31,198 nucleotides of DNA from Pelomyxa schiedti (GCA_020536535.1 JAHLWZ010000613.1:1-31198), one strand, 5' to 3'. Shown: positions 9,768-19,843, counted from the stretch's first letter. Translations and numbers: made by a program. Notes: generated by a model from the letters alone, not told the origin.

Positions 9768-12700
9768 ATGGACAGGGCTGAGTACGTTGACCTGCTTGCC
9801 AGGCTTATTTCGCATACCATCAACCTTCAGAACTTTGGCCCAAGTATTCGTTAGAAACGCTTTTTGAAATTTTGTTCTTTCCGAAAACCCACAACAAACG
9901 GTGGGTGCCAATTAACGCATGCACAAAAGAAACAGAACAACAACCAAAGGAGGAACCCAAAGAGGGGTTGATTGTTGCCGAAGTTGAACATTACCTCCAC
10001 GATGTCCTCGCTCAACCTGGCTCCTTCCTCACTCTCGAAAAGGTTTCGTTTCTGTTTTTTTCCATTTCTCTATTGTCCCATTTCTAATGCATCACAGTTG
10101 TGTAACCCGAGTAAACCCGAGCGTCCGAATTTGAGGCTGACGTACGACTCCAATCCTGGAAGCACTCCCCCATCTCCTGTTTTTTGTATTATGGGAGCAC
10201 ACATGGACGTGGTAACCTTACACACAACAACCCAAAACGTAGTCATTCTATAGTATTTACTACTCTTTAGGTTCCAGCCAACCCAGCCACATGGGACAAG
10301 GCCCATCAACCCTTTGAGCTAACTGAAGATGGTGATAAGCTTTACGGCAGGGGTACAACCGATTGCCTTGGTCACGTGGCCATTCTGGCTTGCTTGTTCA
10401 AGCAAATGGCCATTGAGAAGCCCCGCTTGAACTGCAGAGTTATTGCCATCATCATATCAGATGAAGAGGACGAAGGGGCAGGCTGTGGTGTGCATTTTAA
10501 CTGCTGCTTAATTTTTAGATACTAATTCTCTTCCAAAGGTGCCGATTGGTTGTTAAAAGAAGGAAAATTGGACCAACTTACGAACGCCGATGTTTTGTGG
10601 CTCGATACTTGTGGTGATCGTCCAACACTAGGTCGGTTTTCGTTTTTTATTCTGTTGTAATATTTGTCTTCTAGGTGACTCCGGACTTTTGCAGTGGAAG
10701 ATCACTGTTAAAGGAGCCCCAGTCATAAAGCACAGTGGATTCCCTATGGAAATCGTCAATCCAACCGAAGTTGCTCATGATGTGTTGATTGCCCTTCAGT
10801 CATACTTTTATTCAGGTAGTTAGTTACTTATTAGGGCAAGGGCCCGAACTAACGTTATACATTCTCCTATGAAAGATATTTGTCCCGCCGATCCTGAGTA
10901 CCAGGAAAAATACGGATATCCATGCGAGAGTTCCTTCAAGGCAACATCTCCAGTGGATTGTGGAGGGTTCAGTTGCAATCAGATACCTCCGTCATACACC
11001 GTCCAGGGTGATATTAGGATTCTTCCGAAATACAATGTTGTAACCTGCTCACATCAATAAATCAACTTGCCACATCTGGATAACCAAAAGTAAAGGTCAA
11101 AGTTGTGAGAGCAAAGCTGGAGGCTTATTTCAATCAGATAAAGCAAAACCCCTATCTATGGCGCAAAATTCACCAGCAAAGGGGAGCTTCTGAGGCAGTG
11201 TCACCAACGCACATAGATCAGGTAATTTTTCTTTGTTGTAAAAATTTTCTAAACTCTGAACTTCCTCAGTTTCCAATCATCACCTTCGAGCTCTCCACTG
11301 CAGAGGTACAAGGGCTTGTCTGCAATAAGGTTCTTCAATTTCCAGTTAAAAGGTGACTTAACATTTATCAAGGACGATGCTTTCTTCCCCCTCGTCGCTA
11401 AAGCACTCACCGATGCTGGATGTACCTCTGAGCCCATTTCTCTTCTTGGAACTCTCCCCATCGTGGCAGATTTAGTTGAGCAGAAGCACGTGAACCTCCA
11501 GATGGTCGGATTTGCCATTCAGAGTGTCTACCATTCTGACAACGAGTATTGCTTGTTTACTTCCATGGACAAAGGCTTCAAGATGATGAAGGGTTTGGCG
11601 ATATTGGAATCCGCGAAGCCACCTGGCAGAGTCATTCATGTAACACCTCCGCACAAGGAGCCCATGATCAAGGCGGGCAATAACACAACTTATCCAGAAC
11701 TTATGGATCAACCATCCTGGAAAGAATTTTTCCTCCCAGAAGAAGGACTTGGGGAAGTGGCTCGAATGCATAAACTTAAGGTGAATTAGCAACAACCCAA
11801 TAATATTCAACTTAGAAAAAAACAGAGAAATAGGGACTTCCTTCAGCAGCAATTTGGAAACTTCATTGGTTACCAGATAAACCGCATAATGCCACCCCTC
11901 AGTGATGAGATGATAGACTGCTTTAGCATTCCGGCTAATAACGTTGGTGACCCTTTCCAGACAGGATACTTGACTGTTGAGTTTCCAGTTCTCCTTTTTT
12001 TCTTTGCACTGAGTTTCCTGCAGATGAACACCAAACACTTGGAGATAAATGTTTTGGACTACTTTGCTCGACTGTGGGGGATAAAATACTTCCGGGACCC
12101 CGCTAACTCTCCCCCACACCCAGAATCCTACTGGGGATACATGCTAACAATGGGTTCCACTGGTACTCTTTATTTGCTCGAGAACGAGTAACCAAACACT
12201 TCTTAGAGGCAAATATGTATGGGTTGTACAATGCAAGGGACTATTTATCGGGAGTTTCTCTAATTAACGCCCAACGTGTACCTCCGAGGAAGAGTGAGAG
12301 GCATAAAGAGGTCAAAATGGGGCTCGCCATGCGTGCATTGTCAGCGGCCCCACCAGCCCACTCACCGGACCACACTATACAACCACTTGAACCGCTTGCT
12401 CCACATGATCCCTCTTTCACGCCAGTAGCATTTTTCAGGTATTTTTAACGTTTCTTCCACTTTCTGACCATATTTTATAGCGAAGATACACACTACTCCA
12501 TTGTAAAATGTTTACGTACAATGGCCATTCACTCGTGCATGGAACTTGGTAAGCTTATGTACAACAAAAAGAAGTATAGACACTGGTGGCGGTGCCCCAT
12601 TACTTCTGATGGGAACTGGCCAGATGTTGATACAATTCCCGCCACAGGAAAGACCTATTGTATCCTTTCCTTCCTATTAATATTTAAATAGGAGGAACAA

Positions 12701-13992
12701 GGGGTCCCGGGACAATCGATAGTGACCTCCTCTTGAAGTTAGTTAGATTCTTCTGTGCGAAGGGCTACCCTCCACTAATAATTCTCAACATTGGAACAAC
12801 GTTCAAGTCCGGCTATGATCCAGTTGAGGAACTTCGTATGTATTTGATGGAACTCCATTTTTTTTAAATCATGATTCAGTTCCAAAAATCCACGAAATTC
12901 TGGTCGAAACCAAGATGGAGAAACGTTTTATGTGGCCAAAGGGTGCTGCCAGAGATGACACCCATAAGGAGATCCGAGATGGGTACTGGATTCACGTTGA
13001 TGCTGCTTTAGGAGGCTCTTACGTCCCACTGCTCAAAAAAGTTCTCTTCAAGTCCTTTCATTTCCTTTGCTGATTACTTTATGCAGCGTGGTTATAACCT
13101 GCCGCAGTTCGATTTCAGTCTTCCAATGGTGCACTCGATTTCCAACTCTTCACACAAGTTCCTTGGATGCACTGTCCCGGGAGGTCTGTTCATGACCAAG
13201 GTTTATTCCCCAACACCCCCAAACAATATCTCACCGTATTCCAGACAAAATATCAAATTGTGCCTCCAAGTATCCTGCTGCGCTTATTTTCGATCTGTGA
13301 TTTTATAACTCATTCTTTCCAATTCAGGTGACCCACAGTATATCGGATCACCGGATTCTACATTTGCTGGTTCCCGTACCGCCCTCACACCGCTTCTTGT
13401 TTGGAATGCTTTGGCCTATACCCCTCAGTCCGTATTAGCCGATCGTGCTGAACACTGTGTGCACCTTGCCGACTACCTCACGGACCGTTTGCGTGAGCTA
13501 GAAAAGAGGGTATACCCCACCTCCCTTTATGTAGTTCAGCTAACTAAAACTAAAACTAAAACTAAAGCTAAAGCTAAAACTAAAACTAAAACTAAATCAC
13601 AACAGAACGCGACTCTTGAGCCACCGCGGCCGGAGCAACCTGCGGACCTGTGGATTATACACCACCCCAACGCACTGGCCGTGTGCTTCAGGGCACCACA
13701 TAAGGACACCATATTCAAGTACAGCCTTAGCGGTGAGACCCTCGAGGAGGCCGATTCCAAGACCGGAATCAAGTACAACCGCAGCTGGAACCACGTCTAC
13801 GTGATGCCCAGCGTGTCTCGCGACCTCGTGGACAACCTCATGAAGGACCTCTACGCTCATGGATTTGCCTTGGGTACATTCGCCTTTTTTCCCACACCCA
13901 AAAGTTCCCACCCTAACTCTATCTTAGACTCTGAGAAACCTGTTGAGCCTAAGGCGTGCCCTAGGCGCCACGGCACGCGTCGTGACCTCTAA
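9768..13992 (+). CDS. Acetylornithine deacetylase (M20) fused to PLP-dependent group II decarboxylase
   Basis: Exons: 9768-9843, 9930-10042, 10098-10211, 10271-10487, 10539-10631, 10675-10815, 10876-11039, 11096-11221, 11270-11305, 11346-11780, 11826-11975, 12024-12162, 12207-12438, 12481-12659 (end uncertain), 12692-12835, 12880-13040, 13087-13200, 13245-13269, 13328-13992; about 1107 codons. Residues 1-~450 are an ArgE-type M20 peptidase that would hydrolyse N-acetylornithine to ornithine and acetate. Metal/catalytic motifs are AHMDV, GRGTTDCLGH, SDEEDEGAG, WLDTCGDR and YHSDNEYCL. Residues ~450-1107 are a pyridoxal-phosphate decarboxylase of the histidine/serine decarboxylase-like class: NNVGDPF, YWGYMLTMGSTEANMYGL, SEDTHYS, NIGTTFKSG, HVDAALGG and the PLP lysine in SSHKFLG. 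No stop lies between the halves; exon 10 spans the end of M20 and the linker. One splice junction near 12660 is unresolved, and 13510-13605 may be an extra intron. Confidence 0.8.
11826..13992 (+). other. Decarboxylase half of the fusion gene (domain region)
   Basis: This entry marks the part that encodes the PLP enzyme, in case the two halves prove to be separate genes. It begins at the exon starting RNRDFLQQQ, and homologous-looking sequence continues to about 13900. Family landmarks appear in the expected order: the substrate/cofactor entry loop NNVGDPF; the GSTEANMYGL phosphate-binding segment; His in SEDTHYS, which stacks on the PLP ring; Asp in HVDAA, which contacts the pyridine nitrogen; and the Schiff-base Lys in SSHKFLG. 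The GSPDSTFAGSR segment and a C-terminal DLWIIHHPNALAVCFR strand complete it. The length (~600 residues) fits the larger bacterial-like members of the family. The substrate cannot be read from the sequence. An independent start could only be an internal ATG in exon 10. Confidence 0.75.
13510..13605 (+). repeat. CTAAAA hexamer repeat, possible intron inside the decarboxylase
   Basis: About ten copies of a CTAAAA/CTAAAG unit run from about 13540 to 13597. The stretch from GT at 13510 to AG at 13605 is 96 nt, a multiple of three and stop-free. It can therefore be spliced out, or kept as a Thr-Lys/Ala-Lys repeat (TKTKTKTKAKAK). Removing it joins LEKR to NATLEPP, which fits the enzyme family better because no Lys-rich insert is expected there. 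The repeat unit resembles a branch-point sequence (CTAAC-like). Confidence 0.55.
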
Positions 13993-14080
13993 TCACCAGT
14001 TGTACCCAAGTTAGTAATAATGAGAAGAATAAACCAATTGGTTTTGGTCCAACCATTCGTTCATTTTCATTAAAAAAAAA
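13993..14080 (+). terminator. Polyadenylation region of the fusion gene
   Basis: The 88-bp gap to the next ATG contains AATAAA at 14028-14033, 35 nt after the stop codon. It ends in an A-run directly before the next start codon. This is the clearest polyadenylation signal in the window. Confidence 0.5.
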
Positions 14081-15426
14081 ATGAGTTGGGGAAGTAACCA
14101 CACACAACAATCAACCACTCCAACTAAATCTACCACAACAACACTTCTTGGTGCCACGCCTCTCCTCCTGTCAGCACCGCCCTGCAACACTACCAACTCA
14201 ACAACTCCAACAGCATCAACTGCTGTAACAACAACCAACGGCCCCGGCAGCAGCGGCAGTGGTTGCAACGTCATCATCGGGAGTGGTGACACGAGCGACG
14301 GCGGAGGCGTGGTGGCGGCGGCGGCTCTGAGAGTCCACGCACAAATCAGCCAGGCGACGTACACCCCTTCGAGGTATGGGAGGGTAATTTCATCAGATGT
14401 GTGGGTCATGAGCCCCGCGGCGTATTCGCAGGCACCGGGGACCATCGCGTTCGCCGACAGGATGTCACCGGGCATGCTCCTCAACGACACTGTTTTGCTC
14501 ATCCCCAACTACAATTACGACGACCGTCGAAAGGCCGGTGAAACGGTGGGCCAGAGTTTCGGGCCGAGCGGGTCAAGTATTTCCTCGGGACAACTACTAC
14601 CACTGTTGCCTGTTGCTGCTGATGACAGTTGTGCTATCGCCGATTGTGTCGATTCCGTCCGGAAAGATGACGGCGATGATGACAGCAGACACATGGCTGC
14701 AGTTTGTGAAGTGGCGAGGCTCACAATCGAGACTGTTGGGAGCACCTTGCGTTGCATTGGGCTCGCTGCTCAGCTTGCTCTCTCTTTGTCGAGCACCTGC
14801 AGTTATCTCAGGAGGGTGTGCGATGCGGATACTCTGTGGCGTGCTTTGTTCCTGTCTCATCTGCCCGGTGGTGCTCCCACAGTGAGTTTGAGCCACCCGG
14901 AATACAGTGGGTGTGGATTGTGGAAGACTTTGTATAAAGTTTTCTGTGCCCGCATTTTGCTTAAGGACGATAGTCAGGCCTTGCAACGTATGCTCTGCTG
15001 TTGTTTTCCCTTCGTCAAGTTCCTCTGCAATGAGTTCAACAAATGGTGCGTGATTTAATCTTACGCTCTGTGACTAACAAGCAAACCATATATTAGTTCC
15101 TCCCTTTTGTCACTTTGACTGTCCTGGTCGTGTGGTGTCTCCGCGAAAATCTACCCGTCGCGCGATACTTCTCAGTGAAAGAAAACGATTCTGGGACATC
15201 ACATTTGACTACGGACCACCGGTGTGTTCCCGCCCACCTGTTGTGAGGCATTTCCGTAACACTGGGAAAAACTTGCAATGCTACCTGAATGACGCAGAAT
15301 GGATTGGTGTGTGAAACATCTTTTTTTTCCATACAAACCCTGTTTTCCAAAGATATTCATGTGGATGGAAAGACATATCACCTCCACTCCCCGCGGAAGT
15401 TCTGTGTTGATTTTTCACTGGTTTGA
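14081..15426 (+). CDS. F-box-like protein, cassette copy 1
   Basis: ATG 14081 opens a Thr/Ser/Asn-rich N-terminus, a conserved block (VWVMSPAAYSQAPG, FADRMSPGMLLNDTVLL) and an F-box-like segment at ~215-290 (LSSTCSYLRRVCDADTLWRALF, then WKTLYKVF). F-box proteins are usually SCF ubiquitin-ligase adaptors that bind Skp1; that role is inferred. Exon 2 is 15097-15306 and exon 3 is 15353-15426, both nearly identical to copy 2, encoding a Cys/Arg-rich C-terminal module ending VDFSLV. The first junction is the uncertain point. The donor used by copy 2 (here 15045/15046) is one base out of phase in this copy. A GTATGC donor at 14988 keeps phase and gives 396 residues. Without splicing the frame ends at 15058. 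The gene is therefore either intact with a shifted donor or frameshifted. Confidence 0.7.
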
Positions 15427-15705
15427 ACTTTATTCAGTTCGTTTGCAATCACACTGAACTTTAGGTGCATCTGTCACCTGAAACCAAATTAAAAGTGGTG
15501 TGTGCACATTTGGTTCAATTTAAGACATCCATCATCCACAGTTGCATTTATTCAAACTAGACAATGAACCCCACTGTCAGACACGCGCACACAGGAGTGC
15601 CAACTCCAGTCAGAGTTGATGAGCCTCTTGAGTTCAGTTTCTTGATTGGTGTGTAGGAGCGAACACATCTTCACCTGAAAAACACAAATCAAATCAGAGC
15701 ACACG
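15427..15705. promoter_or_regulatory. Intergenic block conserved between cassette copies (first copy)
   Basis: This 279-bp gap separates the F-box and ZZ genes and is nearly identical to 18205-18465. It contains an 8-bp inverted repeat, AACCAAAT at 15482-15489 and ATTTGGTT at 15508-15515, and just before it a short AGGTG/CACCT dyad (15463-15479). It probably holds the 3' end of the F-box gene and the promoter of the ZZ gene. The conservation may simply reflect recent duplication. Confidence 0.4.
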
Positions 15706-16830
15706 ATGGATGGAAACAGTACAATGACTCAAGAGTGCAACCTGAACTTCAAAGACAAACAGTTCTCCAGAGAAGTAGTTTTACCTGAGGGCCAGCCAAT
15801 CAGGAGATCCACCATCATCAAAGTGACTGGGCCTGAAAACATTGAAATTTGCGGAGTTGGTTCCACTGTTGAGTTGACTTACCCAATCCCTGAACTGCTT
15901 TCTCCACCAGGGACATCTTTTTCCTTCAAGGTTGGTTCCAACCCACCATGTGACCACCCTCCCACAGTGGAAGTGAGAAACTGCAAATCTGGAGAAATCA
16001 TCCCTCTTGCAGGAGGCGCTTATTGTCGCTTTGTGACAAAATGGCAATACAGCAGCCGACTGAACGATTCTCTCATTGGCACAGAAGTTGAAGCATTCGC
16101 ACAGTACGGTCCTGACAAGTGTTCTCTGTTCAAGTGCATGGTTCCCTCTGTGAAAGTGGAACATATTACGATCGACAATCACCAGCAGGTTATTTTTTGT
16201 ATGCGCCTTTCCAACTGGTGTGGGTGGCATGAGATTCCCCATGGTGAGGTGGATGTTGTGCTTATGAGCAGTAGTAGCTCTGAAAAAATAAAGTTAGGGA
16301 ATGTAAGTTCTTGTCTTCACTTCTTTGTAATGCTAAGAACATCACAACAGGTACAGTGGATGCAGTTCGGTAGTTCCCTGTGGAAAGTAGCTGGTATTGT
16401 AACATCAGTACCGATTGGAGCATACTCTGTTGTCATTTCCACCAAGAAGGGTGAGATCGTTTCGCAATTCCCAGTGGATGTTGTTCCAAAAGACCCACCA
16501 CCCACTTTCGTGTGGAGCAGACCTGGAACAACATGTTGCAACAGCTGTGATCGCACCATCATCACAGGGAGCAGGTGGTCATGCAGGCCGTGTGACTATG
16601 ACCTGTGCGACATATGTCACAGAAGTGCATCTGCAATCCAGCAGCACCCACACCCCCTGATAGAGCACAGGTTCAAGACTAACATCTCTGACTACGAATG
16701 CAATGTTTGTGGCACGAGGATTGGTTCTGGTGACTACTGTATTTCAAACAGACTCCGAGATATTGACTACTGCCTGGCGTGCATTCCTGCGTCCCTTGAT
16801 GCGGCTTCATTTTGGTTGAATCACTTCTGA
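15706..16830 (+). CDS. ZZ-type zinc-finger protein, cassette copy 1
   Basis: Two exons, 15706-16302 and 16351-16830, give 358 residues. The 48-nt intron (GTAAGT...CAACAG) is a multiple of three and stop-free, so it is easily missed; the second cassette copy shows it is an intron. Residues 1-~255 form a Cys-containing region of alternating short hydrophobic strands, probably beta-rich, of no recognised family. Residues ~260-302 form a ZZ finger: CNSCDRTIITGSRWSC, then CDYDLCDIC and a His pair (HPHPLIEH). A second Cys-rich motif (CNVCG...DYC...DYCLAC) follows at ~310-338. ZZ domains bind zinc and act as protein or peptide recognition modules, often in ubiquitin, autophagy or chromatin proteins. 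No catalytic domain is present, so an adaptor role is inferred. Confidence 0.85.
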   Translation: MDGNSTMTQECNLNFKDKQFSREVVLPEGQPIRRSTIIKVTGPENIEICGVGSTVELTYPIPELLSPPGTSFSFKVGSNPPCDHPPTVEVRNCKSGEIIPLAGGAYCRFVTKWQYSSRLNDSLIGTEVEAFAQYGPDKCSLFKCMVPSVKVEHITIDNHQQVIFCMRLSNWCGWHEIPHGEVDVVLMSSSSSEKIKLGNVSSCLHFFVMLRTSQQVQWMQFGSSLWKVAGIVTSVPIGAYSVVISTKKGEIVSQFPVDVVPKDPPPTFVWSRPGTTCCNSCDRTIITGSRWSCRPCDYDLCDICHRSASAIQQHPHPLIEHRFKTNISDYECNVCGTRIGSGDYCISNRLRDIDYCLACIPASLDAASFWLNHF

Positions 16831-16911
16831 TTTCAACAAAACAATGTTCTCTGAAAAGTTTTCTGTTTGTCAAAACTTCAAATCGTTGACCCGGGACATT
16901 CACGAAACCAA

Positions 16912-18204
16912 ATGAGTGGGGATGGAAGCAACCACACACAACAAGCAACAACCACAACGTCAACACTTCTTGGTGGTGCCACACCTCTCCTTACGCCATA
17001 CGGCTGCTTGGTGGGCGTGGCGGTGTCGCCTCTGAGGGTCCATGCACAAGTGAAGCCGGGGAGGGCCGCACCACAAGGGCGCGTAATTTCGTCGGGTGTG
17101 TGGGTCATGAGCCCCGCGGCGTATTCGCAGGCACCGGGGACCCTCGCGTTCGCCGACAGGATGTCACCGGGCATGCTCCTCAACGACACTGTTTTGCTCA
17201 TCCCCAACTACAATTACGACGACCGTCGAAAATACCTGCGGGACCAGCAGGCCAGCGAAACGGTGGTTCAGAGTTTCAGCGTGGCACCCGGCACTAGCGG
17301 GTCAAGTATTTCCTCGGGACAACTACAACTGCCTGCTGCTATCACCAATTGTGTCGATTCCGTTCGGAAAGATGACGGCGATGATGACAGCAGACACATG
17401 GCTGCAGTTGGTGAAGTGGCGAGGCTCACAATCGAGACTGTTGGGAGCACCTTGCGTTGCATTGGGCTCGCTGCTCAGCTTGCTCTCTCTTTGTCGAGCA
17501 CCTGCAGTTGTCTCAGAAGGGTGTGCGATGTGGATACTCTGTGGCGCGCTTTGTTCATGTCTCATCTGTCCGGTGGTGCTCCCACAGTGAGTTTGAGCCA
17601 CCCGGAATACAGTGGATGTGGATTGTGGAAGACTTTGTATAAAGTTTTCTGTGCCAGCATATGTACTTATAACGCCGCCATATTTATTAAGGATGCTCTC
17701 TTTGCCAGGCCTCGTAACTTCTGCTCCGCTGTTGAGCCTCCCAAAATTTTAGCTTTCCCTTTATCAAGTTCCTCTGCAATGAGTTCGACAAATGGTGTGT
17801 GGCATTAATTACTACCATATAAATTTAGATTTATATGGTATATGATGACTCTGACAAGTGGCTAAATTAGTTCCTCCCTTTTGTCACTTTGACTGTCCTG
17901 GTCGTGTGGTTGCACCACGAAAATCTACCCGTCGCGCGATACTTCTCAGTGAAAGAAAACGATTCTGGGACATCACATTTGACTACGGACCACCGGTGTG
18001 TTCCCGCCCACCTGTTGTGAGGCATTTCCGTAACACTGGGAAAAACTTGCAATGCTACCTGAATGACGCAGAATGGATTGGTTTGTCAAAAATCGCATCT
18101 TTTTTTCCATACAAACCCTGTTTTCCAAAGATATTCATGTGGATGGAAAGACATATCACCTCCACTCCCCGCGGAGGTTGTGTGTTGATTTCAAACTGGT
18201 CTGA
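16912..18204 (+). CDS. F-box-like protein, cassette copy 2
   Basis: Exons 16912-17794, 17871-18080 and 18131-18204 join in phase (1, 1) to 388 residues ending in TGA. The ATG at 16912 begins MSGDGSNHTQQ, the counterpart of MSWGSNHTQQ in copy 1. The N-terminal Thr-rich spacer is shorter than in copy 1. The middle is almost identical (VWVMSPAAYSQAPG, FADRMSPGMLLNDTVLL), as is the F-box-like segment (LSSTCSCLRRVCDVDTLWRALF, WKTLYKVF). A stretch after the F-box (about 17660-17750) is longer and different from copy 1. The C-terminal module (PPFCHFDCPGRVV, KRFWDITFDYGPP, IHVDGKTYHLHSPRR) is shared. Skipping the last intron would give an alternative ending at 18235. The role as an SCF-type adaptor is inferred. 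Confidence 0.78.
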
Positions 18205-18465
18205 ATTTCAAGAAATTCGTTTGCAATCACACTGAACTTTAGGTGCATCTGTCACCTGAAACCAAATTAAAAGTGGTGTGTGCACATTTGGTTCAATTTA
18301 AAACACTTATTCAAACTAGACAATGAACCCCACTGTCAGGCACGCACACACAGGAGTGCCAACTCCAGTCAGAGTTGATGAGCCTCTTGAGTTCAGATTC
18401 TTGATTGGTGTGTAGGATCGAACACATTTTCACTGTTTGAAACTCAAATCAAATCAGAACACACA
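18205..18465. promoter_or_regulatory. Intergenic block conserved between cassette copies (second copy)
   Basis: This is the counterpart of 15427-15705. The same inverted repeat is present (AACCAAAT 18260-18267, ATTTGGTT 18286-18293), as is the AGGTG/CACCT dyad just before it. A short deletion near 18303 removes the repeated CATCCATC tract found in copy 1. Confidence 0.4.
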
Positions 18466-19582
18466 ATGGATGGAAACAGTACAATGACTCAAGAGTGCAA
18501 CCTGAACTTCAAAGACAAACAGTTCTCCAGAGAAGTAGTTTTACCTGAGGGCCAGCCAATCAGGAGATCCACCATCATCAAAGTGACTGGGCCTGAAAAC
18601 ATTGAAATTTGCGGAGTTGGTTCCACTGTTGAGTTGACTTACCCAATCCCTGAACTGCTTTCTCCACCAGGGACATCTTTTTCCTTCGAGGTTGGTTCCA
18701 ACCCACCGTGTGACCAACCTCCCACAGTGCAAGTGCGAAACTGCAAATCTGGAGAAATCATCCCGCATGAGAGAGGACAAAATTGTCGCTTTGTGACAAA
18801 ATGGCAATACAGCACCCAACTGAATGCATCTATCATTGGCACAGAAGTTGAAGCATTCGCACAGTACGGTCCTGACAAGTGTTCTCTGTTCAAGTGCATG
18901 GTTCCCTCTGTGAAAGTGGAACATATTACGATCGACAATCACCAGCAGGTTGTCCTTTGTCTTTGCCTTACCGACTGGTGTGAGATGTATTCTAGTCCCC
19001 CTAAAGAGTTGAATGTTGTGCTTGTGAGCAGTAGCAGTAGTCCAGAAAAACCAAACATACAGAATGTAAGTTCCATTTACTTCTTGTGAAAAGCTCACAC
19101 TGTCACAACAGGTACAGTGGATGCAGTTCCGTGGTTCCCCGTGGAACTCAGCCTGTATTGTAAAATCAGTACCGATTGGCCCGTACTCTGTTGTCATTTC
19201 CACCAAGAATGGTGAGTCACAATTCCCAGTGGATGTTGTTCCAAAAGACCCACCACCCACTTTCGTGTGGAGCAGACCTGGAACAACATGTTGCAACAGT
19301 TGCGATCGCACCATCATCACAGGGAGCAGGTGGTCATGCAGGCCGTGTGACTATGACCTGTGTGACTATTGCAACACCCCCATTGCTACAGTTTTGCACC
19401 CACACCCCCTGAGAGAGCATAGGTTTAAGACTATCCTGTCGATATATCAGTGCAATGTTTGTGGCACTAGTTTTGGTTCTGGTGACTACTGTCTCTCAAA
19501 CAGGCTCCGAGATATTGACTACTGTCTGGCGTGCATTCCTGAAAATATAGATCCTGCTTCATTTTGCCTGAATCTCTTCTGA
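18466..19582 (+). CDS. ZZ-type zinc-finger protein, cassette copy 2
   Basis: Exons 18466-19065 and 19112-19582 give 356 residues. The first ~100 residues are nearly identical to copy 1, then the copies differ in short patches (18760-18830 and 18955-19060), while the ZZ finger is strongly conserved. ZZ motif: CNSCDRTIITGSRWSC, then CDYDLCDYC and HPHPLREHRF. The second Cys cluster (CNVCGTSFGSGDYC...DYCLAC) is intact. The 46-nt intron is not a multiple of three here, so splicing is required, which confirms the exon model of copy 1. The divergence pattern, with conserved ends and variable patches, suggests relaxed or diversifying change in the loops of the N-terminal region. Confidence 0.85.
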
Positions 19583-19843
19583 TTTCCACTAAAAACAACA
19601 CCTTACCGCCACTGGGCGAATAGAGTAGATTTCATTCATCTCTCCAAGAGAAGTAGTGTCTGGAGATGACAAAAGGGGGCAATAGACTTGAACCTGCTGA
19701 AAAACAGCGGGACAACAAAAAACAGGAAAAACCAGCAACAAAGCAAGCTCTGGAAATGGAGATGAACCAAAAAGTACAAGTTGTTGTTTTATGGCACAAG
19801 TGGGGGTGGGTTGTTGTGAGTCTGGTCGTGGTCTACAAGTGAA
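19583..19843. other. Convergent 3' intergenic region
   Basis: This 261-bp gap lies between the ZZ gene (plus) and the Rap gene (minus). No reading frame with protein-like composition and no clear repeat were seen; it is presumably 3'UTR of both genes. Confidence 0.4.

Noticed and set aside
11329-11345. Apparent ~16-nt intron in the deacetylase (AAG|GTTCTT...CCAG)
   Set aside because: The donor GTACAA at 11306 gives a 40-nt intron in the same phase and a better fit to the M20 family.
18541-19320. 259-codon minus-strand frame opposite the ZZ gene
   Set aside because: Antisense to both exons and the intron of a well-supported ZZ-finger gene; a shorter equivalent exists opposite copy 1. No independent protein features.
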